Origin: Argentina anserina
Lineage: Eukaryota; Streptophyta; Magnoliopsida; Rosales; Rosaceae
Assembly (NCBI RefSeq): GCF_933775445.1
Contig: NC_065873.1
Location: 13,454,001 to 13,518,000 of the forward strand
DNA: 64,000 nucleotides
Direction of reading: 5' to 3'
The notes under the pieces were generated by a model. That model was given only the letters and a program-made list of their open reading frames with translations, was not told the origin of the DNA and made no database searches. The translations under genes were made by a program, and so were the position numbers. Every line of letters begins with the position of its first letter. Position 1 is the stretch's first letter. Below are positions 35,776-46,033 of this stretch, piece after piece.

Positions 35776-36620
35776 ATGGAATCTCTCCCTCACGACTCCC
35801 GCCACCACATCTTCTCCCTCCTCCCCCTCCGCCAGATCATCATCTGCCGCTGCGTCAGCAAACACATCCACTCTCTCCTCGTTGACTCCTCCTCCTCCGT
35901 CCTCGTTTAGATTTCTTGCATAATGCCATCAACAAGAGAAATGGTGTGTTGTGAGTATGTGCATCTTGGCAGTGCATGAGAGGTGTAATATACAAACATA
36001 TATCTGGTTTGTCAATTGTTAAGTAACTAAACCCTAAACTCTATAGTACGTTTAGATGCTAGCTCTATTATTCTTCTAGTGGCATTTCTTTGGTAGCAGA
36101 AAGAAACTCTCGTTTCTTATAATGTTATGTTTTCATTAGTGCAAACTGCAAAGTTTGTATGGCTTATAAATTGACCAGCAAGTCTTGTTGAAGAAAAATC
36201 AAAGAAAAAGTATTGACATGTGAGACAGTGAGAGCTTTAATTATCATATATATGTTAAATGTTGCTTCCTTATTCTACACAAGTATGATCTTCTTGAGTT
36301 TTGGTTTACTTAGATTGCTATGAAGGAGATTCGTGAGCGGAAGATACCCTTTACCATCCGCCGCTACCTGCCTGATGGAAGGTGAGATTCTGATTTTAGT
36401 TTTGCTTCAGTTCATGTATTGAAATTTACTTTAGCATCTACTAAATGAGTTTTACAATTATGCACCATGGGTTTGTAAATTCTCTGTATACTGTGATTTT
36501 ATGTGTCTTTGAAAACCAAATGTTTATGGGTATGTATAATTTTCAGTTATGAAGACTGGGGATGGAGTTGATGAGCTGATTGTGGAAGATTCCTGGAAGA
36601 GGCAGGTGGGAGGTAACTGA
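35776..36620 (+). pseudogene. Chimeric pseudogene: F-box 5' end fused to RPB6 3' end
   Basis: 35776-35880 matches the first 35 codons of the intact F-box gene (44823). It then jumps to GTTGACTCCTCC (matching 45235), adds TCCTCGTT, and enters RPB6 intron 5 at TTTAGATTTCTTGC (matching 18512). The reading frame ends at once (TAG at 35908-35910), giving 44 codons. RPB6 exon 6 (36314-36381) keeps its splice sites. Exon 7 (36547-36620) carries a 4-base insertion after GACTGGGG and is out of frame. RPB6 exons 1-5 and the F-box 3' part are absent. The F-box promoter was copied, so a transcript is possible. Any product would be just an F-box stub. Confidence 0.93.
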
Positions 36621-39608
36621 TCTCTTGATTACAAGGAATGAAAATGTAATGTGCTCTAAAACTTGTTCGGAGGATTTTGCTCTTGTTATTTTGTATTTTG
36701 GCACTAGCCCTATGATCTACATGTCAGAACACTTCTATGTCAATGGGTTTGAAACTTTGGTGTATGCTGCTGTAATATCAAATATGTAAAGAGTGGGCAG
36801 TGCATTAGTGCGTTATTGTTGAATCTATGCATGTACACAATGCGCAAATCGATTGCTTAGTCTGAGGGCAAGCTTTCCTCATAGAGCCCGAGCATTGACT
36901 GAGTAAACACACGAGTGTGGCAAATAAGGTTCCCACTCCATGGCCTAAGAAACAGTTGTATTTATATCTGATGGTTTCCTTGTGAATGTATTTCACTGGA
37001 TGACCATATGCATGCAAGGGTGGTTTCTGGCTTTCTTATATGAGTCAAACCCTGAAGCTTGACACTGGGTTTCAAGGTTCTACCGAGTAAAACAAGAAGT
37101 TAAACAAGAAGTAAATGAAGCAACCATTATCGTCTATCTATCTCCGCCAGATGTTGCATTTTCTATTTAATTTCAACATCAAATATGAGGGTGTGAATCT
37201 AAATTAATCGGCATAAGAACAATTATTTTCGTTCTCTATTTAATCTCAACATCAAATATGAGGGTGTGAATCTAATTAATCGTATAAGAACAATGAGATC
37301 GAGATGGATAGTTTTCACTTGGAAGACATGTCAGCTGGTGTTACCTAAAAGCAAACAAAACTTTTTTGAAAACACATTTTATTCGTAGCAGTTGAATTGG
37401 GTTTAACCGTTTAACACATCATTGCGAGCTTGATTGATGATATTTTGAAATCTAGATCATTTAATGTCCAACTTTGATGTATTTTTTATTTTTTATCCAA
37501 AGATGTCAAAAGCCTCATTCAATAGGGGTGAGACAGTAGAGCGTCCATGCTCTAATTCGACCTTAAAATCACAACAAATGCGAAGACTAGTTACATTTAT
37601 ATTCTTGAAACTATTGATCTTCTCCAATTTCTCAAGTTAACAACCAAAGATATAGTCTTCAAGTAATCACTATTTACACGCGGAAACTTCCTCCATGTAT
37701 TATATGGAATTAAGTAATATTATATCATTCAGTCATAACTTCAATATTAGCTAATTATGTCTTGTCTATCAGAGGAAAATGAAGCAGCGCGCCATGATAT
37801 ATTTAAACTTGATGTATTATGAGCTATTTTCTCTAAATTATTTCACCAAACATGATCATGAATCCTAACCACATACAAATTGCCTTTAGTAGTTCTCAGG
37901 TGGCTTTTATTTTACTGAAGAAGAATTCGATATTGATCACGGCGTTCTTAATCTAAACAATTGCATATTTCATGCATGCTTCGCACAACCACTTTTGGGC
38001 AGTGAGTTTTTCGGGTGTAATATCTTCAGAGGGGGGCTACATAGACGCTTTATGCGAAATTCGTTAAAAGCATACATAGTTACGTAGTATCACACTATCA
38101 CGGTATCACCCTATCCTCTATTAAAATTGCAAATAAAATTAAAGAAAAAGGAGAGAATCTTATTCATGTGCCTTGATAAAATCATTATCGAAGCTTCAAC
38201 CATATATAGATCTCCATTATGAGATTGTATTTATCGCATTACTGGTTGGCCTTGAAACAGGCTAAATCAATCTCTGACTATAGAAGTATAAACACTACGT
38301 ACACTAATTTGTCACTAAACTTGAAAGTACGTTGCGACTCTAATGCATGTGGCTTTCAGCCTTCTTGTTTCATAGGAAGTTCAATCTGTATCATTGAACT
38401 TCTTCTCTCCAGGGCACCCAAGTCAGTAACCGCATAACCGACAGAGTCACAAACCGAAAAGAAAAGTCCTTCCTATACGTAGGGGAGTCACCTGAGAAAG
38501 AAAGATATAGCAGATCAGTTACAGGTGGTTTTAGGGTTATAGATATGAAGAAATTAATTCTTCTTTTGTGTAATTGTCGATCCCAAATGCAATCCTTAGC
38601 TTCAAGTCGAACAAACTATATATCAAATGAATAAGATATTTTTGATTATTGTCCTGATAGAGGTAATTGGCACCTTATTAATTATTAGTCATTTTTCACG
38701 TGTCCAATAGTTGGGTGTGTGTTGTGGAAAATCAGGTCATATATGTATCTCCCCGTGCCAGGACTTCGACCAAAAGTTTTTGCTTTTCCAAATGAAAACT
38801 TCAGTAGAATAAGGCATACGTATGTATCTTTAATTCTTTATATATAGTGCGCTTGTGGACCTGTGGTCGTGAAGAAATTTCAACTCATGGGAAAATCGAG
38901 AGAAGATGAAGATGATGAATGGATTCGATGTATTCTTCTCATTGACATTTTGTTACAGGCAACTAAAAGGTTAAATAGAAAACAAAATAGAACGAATTGT
39001 CCAACCACTCTAACCTACTAAAGGGTAAAAGCTATCGACTATAAATTGGAAACTAATCTTTGCATACAGATCAAATCAGCTGAAAAAAATGGAAGAGGTC
39101 AATTAAGTAGCTTTGAGAAGAAGAAGAAGAAGAAGAAGAAGAAGAAGAAGAAGAAGAAGAAGAAGAAGAAGAGGTCAATTAGCTAAACCAAGAAGAACAC
39201 TAATGATCTTTAAACTTTAAAGAGAAAATCCACCAAACAGTTTTAGCACTTATTATTAGGGCATGTTCAAACCAAAAAAAAAAACCGATCCAGTCGATCA
39301 AACCATGAGACTACATGCTCTCCATAACATTCCCACATCCTTCAATCGGTCGACATAAACAAAGAGAATTGGATCAACGTCGAGGTGTTTTAGTCAGTTG
39401 TTCTTCATGTATGATGTCGATTTAACATTTATACTCTTTGAATTTGTTTGTCTGATCTCGTGGTTGCACGTATTCTCTCTTTCCTTTTTTTGTTGGTTGC
39501 ATGCATGTGGTGTTGCGTGCATGAGTCACATCCGTTTATCTTGTGGGCAATGAGTTTTGAAGCCATGGCCGATCGAGAAGGCAAAACTCTATCCGCACGT
39601 AAGCCGTG
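36621..39608 (+). other. Duplicated flank between RPB6 remnant and carbonic anhydrase copy 2
   Basis: No gene. It is collinear with 19247-20303, then with 22940-23060, 23500-23705 and 25130-26120 of copy A. Copy A insertions (hAT/LINE, GC-rich MITE, Mutator MITE) are missing here. Confidence 0.65.
39116..39172 (+). repeat. (GAA)n microsatellite
   Basis: About 19 AAG/GAA units; copy A at the matching site (about 25670) has none. Confidence 0.9.
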
Positions 39609-40010
39609 CAGGGCCGGCTCTCTTCTTACCAAGGCCCCAAACGAATTTTTTTTTAAAAAATATATTAATAACTAATTACCAGAAAAATCAAGATCCTCAC
39701 ATTGATATGAAATGTAATTTATTATTTTCAAACTAAATTTATGATTTCAAAAGCTAAATATCATATTATATTTACAAATATAGAAAAAATAACATACTTA
39801 ATGATAATTCGAGCCCATAAAATCTGGTAATTAAAGTACTTATTAAATTATTTCAATAAATAATTGAAGAATATGAGAAGAAAAAGTTAGTTCTGAATCT
39901 AATAATTAATTACATATTAATTTTTTATGGATATTTTATATGTAAATCTAAAAAAATGTCTTTTTTTTTTTAGCCCTAGATTTGGGCCTACTTTGACTTG
40001 ACTTGGGGCG
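39609..40010. mobile_element. hAT-like MITE absent from copy A
   Basis: It starts CAGGGCCGGCTCT and ends ACTTGGGGCG. Flanks AAGCCGTG (39601-39608) and AAGTCGTG (40011-40018) form an 8-base duplication with one mismatch. Copy A reads TGCCGTGGTTTGG without interruption at 26117. The interior is AT-rich and non-coding. Confidence 0.8.
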
Positions 40011-40413
40011 AAGTCGTGGTTTGGTTAGTTAAGTAATTTAATTAAAATCAATGAAGTATGAGTTTTAACTTCATTGACATGAATACGTGGTTTGTTTAGT
40101 TAAGTAATAAGTAATCAAATTGAGTTTGATCCAAAAAAAAAAGTAATCAAATTAAAAAACATCAACGGAGTAATAAAGTTAGACGGGCTAAAGCTAGCTA
40201 GTGCTATTTTTGGTTTTGGTTCATAGAAATAAAGCATTTGGGATCAAGAAGGTTTGACTCGTTCAATTTAACTCGTTCACCTTGTTGTTGACTTGGTTTT
40301 CATTTATTAATTAGAAGGTTCGAGGCTTTCTGTTTATCATATGATCCACCTCAAAGAGGAAAATCTCTCCATGTAATTGAAGAATAGTACGTAATTACTG
40401 TAGGTAGCTGGTG

Positions 40414-40421
40414 TATAAATA
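40414..40421 (+). promoter_or_regulatory. TATA box of carbonic anhydrase copy 2
   Basis: TATAAATA, same context as copy 1. The 5'UTR exon ends at 40507; the leader intron runs 40508-40721. Confidence 0.8.
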
Positions 40422-40743
40422 GTCCCTTAATTGGCTGCAAAGATGCACAAATCCGATCGCTCTTATTTAACATTCAATCTTTCATAGAGAAGCATAATCC
40501 TTCAAACGTACGTATGATTATATTTCTTTCTGGTTACTTGATTAGTAGATAGAGAAAGCAACTGTCTATATGTTCGTTTACAATCAACATGTTACTCTTT
40601 TGCTTGGTTAATTTTCATAGTACGCATGCATTCTAAATCGTATTTGCAATTAGAGATCAAATAATCAATTGTAGTGACAAATTTTAGTATTTCCGTTTCC
40701 CTCATCTCTTCCTCCTTGCAGAAAAACTGAGAGAGTAGACGAA

Positions 40744-42157
40744 ATGGCTAGCCAGTTGGCAATTCATCGGTTGAACAAGTTTCTCAGGTATACCTAGCTA
40801 GGGCATGCATGCCGGGATTGCCAGCTACAATAAGCATTTTCGATATATTACTTAATTAAGTTGACATGAGATATAGTATCTTTGTATTCATAGCTAGAAA
40901 CCGCATTAAAACTGGCCTAAATGTTTTCGTGGATCTACTAGAACTAGAACGAATGGTGATCGACCGAAATTATTATTTCAGATCATTAAATGAACCAATT
41001 AATGGTTTACTATTGATCGAGCATAGATTTATCTTAGACTAGTAAACTTGGTAGACTATTAAACTTTACTACTTTTGGTTGCGTTCAGTGAGAAGGAAGA
41101 CTTGGATGCAGTCGCTGCTGCCAAGATTGACAAGCTAATTGCTGAATTGCAAATAAAGCCTGTTGATCATCATTTCGATCCAGTTCAAAGGATCATAGAT
41201 GGCTTCATGGACTTCAAGATCCACAAATTCGAGTAAGTAATGCATCTATGCATCTTCAAGTAAACACTACATTTCTGATCTCTAGCTATATACAGATATT
41301 TATACAATCCTTTCGTGCTTATCTTGCAGCAAATGCCCATATCTGTTCGACCAGCTTGCCTTAGGACAATGGCCCAAAGTATGATATTATCAGCGGTTTA
41401 CTGGCTAGTAGATTAAGCCAGCCTTAATAATATGATTGAAGTGATCATCAACAACTTGATTGATGTTTAAAATATACTTGAATGCAGTTTCTGGTGTTTG
41501 GATGCTCAGACTCTCGAGTGAGCCCCTCTATTATCCTTAACTTCCAACCAGGGGAGGCCTTCATGGTCCGCAACATTGCTAGCTTGGTTCCTGCATTTGA
41601 CCAGGTACTTAATTACTGTAGTCTCTAAACTGATCGAGTTATTAATCACTCATAAAATCAGTCGTAAAGAATATGTATGTACTCATCTTAATTCGTTATA
41701 TGAATTCACAGCTAAGATACTCAGGAACGGGAGCAATCATAGAATATGCTGTAACCCATCTTCAGGTAAGAATTGCAATACGATTTCAATATATCTATTG
41801 ACTATGCGTGTTTATCATCAAACTATGTATTGATGTTTGCTAGCTGACAATAAGAAGAAAATTCTGTAGGTGGAGAACATTTTGGTTATTGGGCATAGTA
41901 GCTGTGGTGGGATAAAGAGGCTTATGGAGCATCCAGAAGATGGCAGTGTTCCCTTGTAAGTCTATCATTAGTGTAGCAATCTTGTTTTTCACAGTTAATT
42001 TATTCGTCGGCGACGTTCTTAATGGCGTCTAATTTCTTGATTCACCGATCTTACTGAAATTTGCAGTGACTTCATAGATGACTGGGTTAACATTGCCGTA
42101 GAGGCCAAGAATAAAGTTAAAGCACAAGGAAAAGGGAATGATGCTTGTGCTAGGGTA

Positions 42158-42193
<36 letters not shown>

Positions 42194-42455
42194 TTCTAGC
42201 TAATATGAATCTCTTTGTAATAGCTCTACGATTACCATCCATAACCGGAGCAAATAATTGCAGGAAGCTGTCAATGTGTCTCTAGCAAACCTGTTAACTT
42301 ATCCTTACGTTCGGAAGGCGTCATTGGAAAGGAAGCTAGCACTTAGAGGTGGTTACTACGACTTCGTTAATGGTGTTTTCGAGCTGTGGGAGAAACACGA
42401 CTCTCACATTTCACTCCCCATGATCATACCGTCACATCCTATTAATAGTACTTAA
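40744..42455 (+). CDS. Beta-carbonic anhydrase, copy 2
   Basis: Coding exons are 40744-40787, 41089-41232, 41330-41378, 41488-41604, 41712-41765, 41870-41955, 42067-42154 and 42264-42455: 774 bases, 257 residues. Compared with copy 1 it has one extra codon near residue 51. Substitutions include R15S, E19D, K to Q in NFKPGEAF, H to Q before VENILV, E to A in SLENLL, and P to L near the C-terminus. Zinc ligands (Cys85, His145, Cys148) and the Asp87/Arg89 dyad are unchanged. Every splice site is kept, and TATA box and leader intron are duplicated too. Both genes should make active enzyme; diverged upstream regions could have split their expression. Confidence 0.96.
42157..42191 (+). repeat. (TA)n in intron 7 of copy 2
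   Basis: About 16 TA units directly after the donor GTAAGA; copy 1 has only GTAAGATATATATC. Confidence 0.9.
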
Positions 42456-43399
42456 CGTACTTTGCTATGTACACGTACTTTTGATTTTTGAAGTCCAATT
42501 ATGTGTGTATCTGCATCTTTGTATTGAATAAGTGACGCTAAAATAAAGCAAATGAACGTACTACTAGCTGGTGCTAGTGGTACTGGTTCACAGTTATGTA
42601 TGTTATATTATCAAATTTCTGGCCAATGATTATGTAATATTGCTTGCAGTTGAACTACTGGAATTTTAATTTCAATGCCTCCATGCATCCTCGCGGTTAA
42701 CTAGAAGAATATGTATACTAATTAATTAAGAACAATAACAACTAAATTATTCGAACACAACCCTAAATCGCTGCATGAGTTAGGATCATGTTATCAGAGG
42801 CGGCATTATCAACCACAATGCCGAACACGGTCTCGATACTCCAATTCAGCAATCAAGACTCTATTGATAGAACATTTACCTTTCTCTAATGATCAGGAAG
42901 GATAGTGAAATTAATAATTCTCTTATGCAAATTCGAAGTGTCCTTTGTGAAATTAAATGAGTCCTCTAATCATAATTGGACCGTTCTTAATTAAGGCATC
43001 AGTGGTAAGTGGAACCCTATTGTTAGTCATGAGAAATTATTATATATATTCGTCATATATTTCACGTGACGTACTTCTTTAATATTATTGGTCCATTTTT
43101 TACTGTGATTGTTTTTAATTGATTCTTATATGTAAATACATTTTTGTTATTTTCACCAAGTGCATGTTAATCATATCATGTCGTAATATGATTAGATAAA
43201 TATATTATATGACAGTGATGATGTGGCGGGTACACATAATAATTACTATGTTTGATGATAAACGCGCATAGTCAATAAACTCCCTGATTTTTTCCTTTCC
43301 AGACAAATAAATATGGCTAGGAATCCTAGGAACATGAAACTGAGAATTTATCTCTAACTAGCTAGCTATCATCCTAGCACGGGCAAGCTTATGTTTATC
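42456..43399 (+). other. 3' flank of carbonic anhydrase copy 2
   Basis: Mostly collinear with 28939-29690. About 43030-43270 is an AT-rich stretch missing from copy A at this site. It resembles 21650-21830 (ATTATTGGTCCATTTTTACTG, GCATGTTAATCATATCATG), so it is probably a fragment related to the hAT element there. No gene. Confidence 0.5.
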
Positions 43400-43700
43400 A
43401 AAGAAGTGCTAGCATTTCTTTGATGGGATGTATGCGTGACACTACCTGCATTAGCATTACATGTGAGTCCCTTGTTATCATTCTGTAGCTCATGAAAGAG
43501 CGAGCATAAGTCCGCGGACAATATTTGCATTTCGCTCTCGGTTTCACCACCTTTATACCATGTAAGTTCTTCAACTCCACAAAGTGCAACCCAAACTTCC
43601 GACTAGCTCATTCTACCTCTATACAACTTCTTCATCACTGCTTGGTGGATCTGTACTCTGAGTAATTGGTGTAAAAGACCGCGCCGTGGAGGAGGCATGA
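43400..43700 (-). pseudogene. BED-type zinc-finger fragment, copy B
   Basis: The minus strand from about 43590 reads HFVELKNLHGIKVVKPRAKCKYC and then PRTYA, fitting the aromatic-to-CxxC half of a BED finger. The frame then drifts. An upstream EVW-like part lies in another frame, so there is at least one frameshift. It was present before the duplication, since both copies carry it. Confidence 0.5.
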
Positions 43701-43760
43701 TGAGGCGTGTTTCACTTGTAGGACTTCTCACGGTATAGGCTCACTTAAGTACCAGGTGAA

Positions 43761-44363
43761 GAGTGGTGGACCTAGGAATCCAACATTGGGTGGACTTAAC
43801 TTTATAACTAAAAAATTTGCGGCAGTACTAGAGGAGTTTATTAATTGAAATAAAGAAAGATAAACATAATTACGGTAGTGATGTAAGAGCTAATCATTCA
43901 AATACAACAAAATACAAGAGTTAACTCTACGGTTTGATAAATTTTCAATCTTCTACTAGAACATGTTACATGCGCTGCTATATACACATAAATAAACCAA
44001 TGAATGCCTTACCTTAGATATTATCCTATCTTAAGTCATTTACTCCAATGTTTACAATTGAAATTAAAGAAACTCAATGAGACAAAATGCAAGAGAGAAA
44101 GAGAGCGAGATTGAGGTCAAGAGAAAGAGTGACAAGTTCACTAGTCCGTCATTGCAATAGGCACCATCATGATCGACCAAAGAGAGTAATGGCTTTTTTT
44201 GTCAAATATGTAAGATCATTTGTACATTATTAATATTACGAATATAAACTAAAACTCTAGAAGCCCAACTATACATACATATAATATAGTAAAAGATTCT
44301 TTTTTTTTTTCCAAAATGTGGGCGGACTTGAGTCCACCTTATCATACGCTTAGTCCGCCCCTC
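43761..44363. mobile_element. hAT-like MITE near the F-box promoter
   Basis: The left end GAGTGGTGGACCTAGG pairs with the inverse of the right end, GAGGGGCGGACTAAG. Flanks AGGTGAA and AGTTGAA (43754-43760 and 44365-44371) are a probable degenerate 8-base duplication. Copy A lacks it. Non-coding, AT-rich. Confidence 0.65.
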
Positions 44364-44822
44364 CAGTTGAATGGGTAGGGGTCTGCATTCTGCAATAATA
44401 TACATTGGCTATACTATGTAAATAACAATTCGCATAAACAATGGATTGAAATCAAAACCCATATATCGAGGTTGAAACTAAAAGAAAATTCGAACTAAAA
44501 AATAGAAACGACCCGTTTGAGGTGTTCTAAGTCTGGTTTTGTACGTGTGTTTTTTATTTTTATTAACTTATGTCACCGACTCAGTTATTATGCCTTGTCC
44601 GGTCGCTCTCAACTTGTGTTGTCAGTATGACGAGAAGTAACATAATTTAGGTGAAAAAATAAAAAGAAAGTGAAAAGAAAAGAAAAGAAGGTTCTCTGGA
44701 CTCTGTTTCACTCCGGCCCGGCGGACACAAAAATAGAAACCAAGTCAACCAAGGTCTTCATCTCATCTCTCCTCTCTCACTCTCCCTATTCCGATCCTGT
44801 CCTCCTCCTCCTCCGGCCATCC
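44364..44822 (+). promoter_or_regulatory. F-box gene upstream region
   Basis: Contains the sequence shared with copy A (32660-32935 and 35610-35775). A purine run AAAAGAAAAGAAAAG lies at 44675-44690 and a CT-rich leader precedes the ATG. No TATA box is obvious. Confidence 0.5.
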
Positions 44823-45893
44823 ATGGAGTCTCTCCCCCACGACGCCCTCCACCACATCTTCTCCCTCCTCCCCCTCCGCCAGATCATCATCTGCCGCTGC
44901 GTCAGCAAACACCTCCACTCTCTCCTCACCTCCCCCTCCCACTCTCCTCCCCTCCCCCTCCTCGCCCTCCGCCCCCACCACCACCACCTCTCCTCCTCCC
45001 CTCCTTCCCTCCACGTCTTCGACCCCTCCCTCCGCCGCTGGCTCCGCCTCCCCCTCGACTTCCTCCTCCCCTTCCGCTCCCCCCACCCCGTCGCCGCCTC
45101 CTCCTCCGGCCTCCTCTTCCTCTGGGCCGACTCCCCCTCCTCCTCCAAGTCCCTCCTCCTCTGCAACCCCCTCACCCGCCTCTTCCGCCCCCTCCCCCCT
45201 CTCGGCTCCGCCTGGTCCCGCCACGGCTCCGTCCTCGTTGACTCCTCCTCCTCCGACGTCATGGTCCTCACCGAGCTCGCCGCCCTCTACTTCTCCCCCT
45301 CCTCCCCCTCCCCCTCCAATAAATGGCTCAAATTCTCCTCCAACCTCCCCTCCAAGCCCCGCAGCCCCATCCTCACTTCCCACTCCGTCTTCGCCCTCTG
45401 CGACGTCGGCTCGCCGTGGCGCAGCCAGTGGAAGCTCTTCTGTTGCACCATCTCCAAGCTCCGGAGCTCCCAGACCTGGACCACGCTCGACAAGCCGGCA
45501 TGGGGGGACGTTTTCGACATCTTGAAACGGCCGAGGTTGGTGAAGGGCAACGCCGGCAAGATACTGATGGTTGGGGGACTGAAGTCTTCGTTCTCGCTCA
45601 ACTCGGTGTGCTCGACGATTCTGATACTGAGGCTGGACTTGGAGAGCTGGGAGTGGGACGAGGCGGGGCGGATGCCCGTGGAGATGTTTAAGTGTTTTCA
45701 GGAGTGTAGTAAGTTCAAGGTGTTTGGTGGCGGCGACAGGGTGTGTTTTTCGGCCAAGAGGTTGGGGAAGTTGGCTTTGTGGGATAATGTTGGAGGGAAA
45801 GGAGAGTGGCAGTGGATTGAGGGTCTTCCTGGGGGTGGTGATGGGCTTTGCAGGGGCTTTGTTTTCGAAGCCAGGCTCACTCCGTTACCTTGA
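44823..45893 (+). CDS. F-box protein, kelch-type family likely
   Basis: Single exon, 356 residues. Residues 4-35 form the F-box (LPHDALHHIFSLLPL...CRCVSKHLHSLL), which binds SKP1 in an SCF ubiquitin ligase. The rest would recognise the substrate. Its C-terminal half has kelch-like strands such as KILMVGGLKSS, LDLESWEWDEAGRMP and FGGGDRVCFSAKRLGKLALWD. The start at 44823 is chosen over the in-frame ATG at 44670 because the duplicated copy also preserves MESLPHD and the upstream codons look like leader. The first ~600 bases are extremely C-rich (repeated CTCC codons for Ser/Leu/Pro), and codon use becomes ordinary after about 45420. It resembles the Arabidopsis At5g43190-type F-box/kelch proteins from memory; not confirmed. 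Confidence 0.9.
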   Translation: MESLPHDALHHIFSLLPLRQIIICRCVSKHLHSLLTSPSHSPPLPLLALRPHHHHLSSSPPSLHVFDPSLRRWLRLPLDFLLPFRSPHPVAASSSGLLFLWADSPSSSKSLLLCNPLTRLFRPLPPLGSAWSRHGSVLVDSSSSDVMVLTELAALYFSPSSPSPSNKWLKFSSNLPSKPRSPILTSHSVFALCDVGSPWRSQWKLFCCTISKLRSSQTWTTLDKPAWGDVFDILKRPRLVKGNAGKILMVGGLKSSFSLNSVCSTILILRLDLESWEWDEAGRMPVEMFKCFQECSKFKVFGGGDRVCFSAKRLGKLALWDNVGGKGEWQWIEGLPGGGDGLCRGFVFEARLTPLP

Positions 45894-45962
45894 TCAGTCC
45901 GGTGATGGTTTGATGCTCATTTTAGAGGTTGGTATTTGTTTACTGAAAGAGAAAAACACTCC

Positions 45963-45993
<31 letters not shown>

Positions 45994-46033
45994 TTATTGT
46001 CATTGAATTCGAGAAGCTCTTGTATTGTTATTT
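45894..46033 (+). other. F-box 3'UTR with (TTG)n
   Basis: A (TTG)n run lies at 45965-45993. No clear poly(A) signal. Confidence 0.5.

Larger units (their letters stand above)
18511..35905 (+). repeat. Tandem segmental duplication, copy A
   Basis: Alignable by eye with copy B (35901-45255). It holds RPB6 intron 5 to 3' flank, carbonic anhydrase copy 1, a BED-finger remnant, and the F-box upstream region with the first codons. It is longer than copy B because of a hAT/LINE insertion, MITEs and two solo LTRs. Matching landmarks include 18511 with 35905, 22940 with 38240, 23690 with 38540, 26850 with 40410, 29860 with 43500 and 32660 with 44390. Confidence 0.92.
35901..45255 (+). repeat. Tandem segmental duplication, copy B
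   Basis: Second copy of the unit, shorter and nearer the ancestral state. It runs from the RPB6 intron 5 junction through carbonic anhydrase copy 2 into the intact F-box gene. It has its own two hAT-like MITEs (39609 and 43761). Confidence 0.9.

Noticed and set aside
44670..44822. Upstream in-frame ATG extending the F-box protein by 51 residues
   Set aside because: The extension is Lys-rich leader sequence, and the duplicate copy conserves the later MESLPHD start instead.
44763..45383. 206- and 161-codon minus-strand ORFs rich in Gly/Glu/Arg
   Set aside because: Mirror image of the C-rich F-box coding strand; low complexity.
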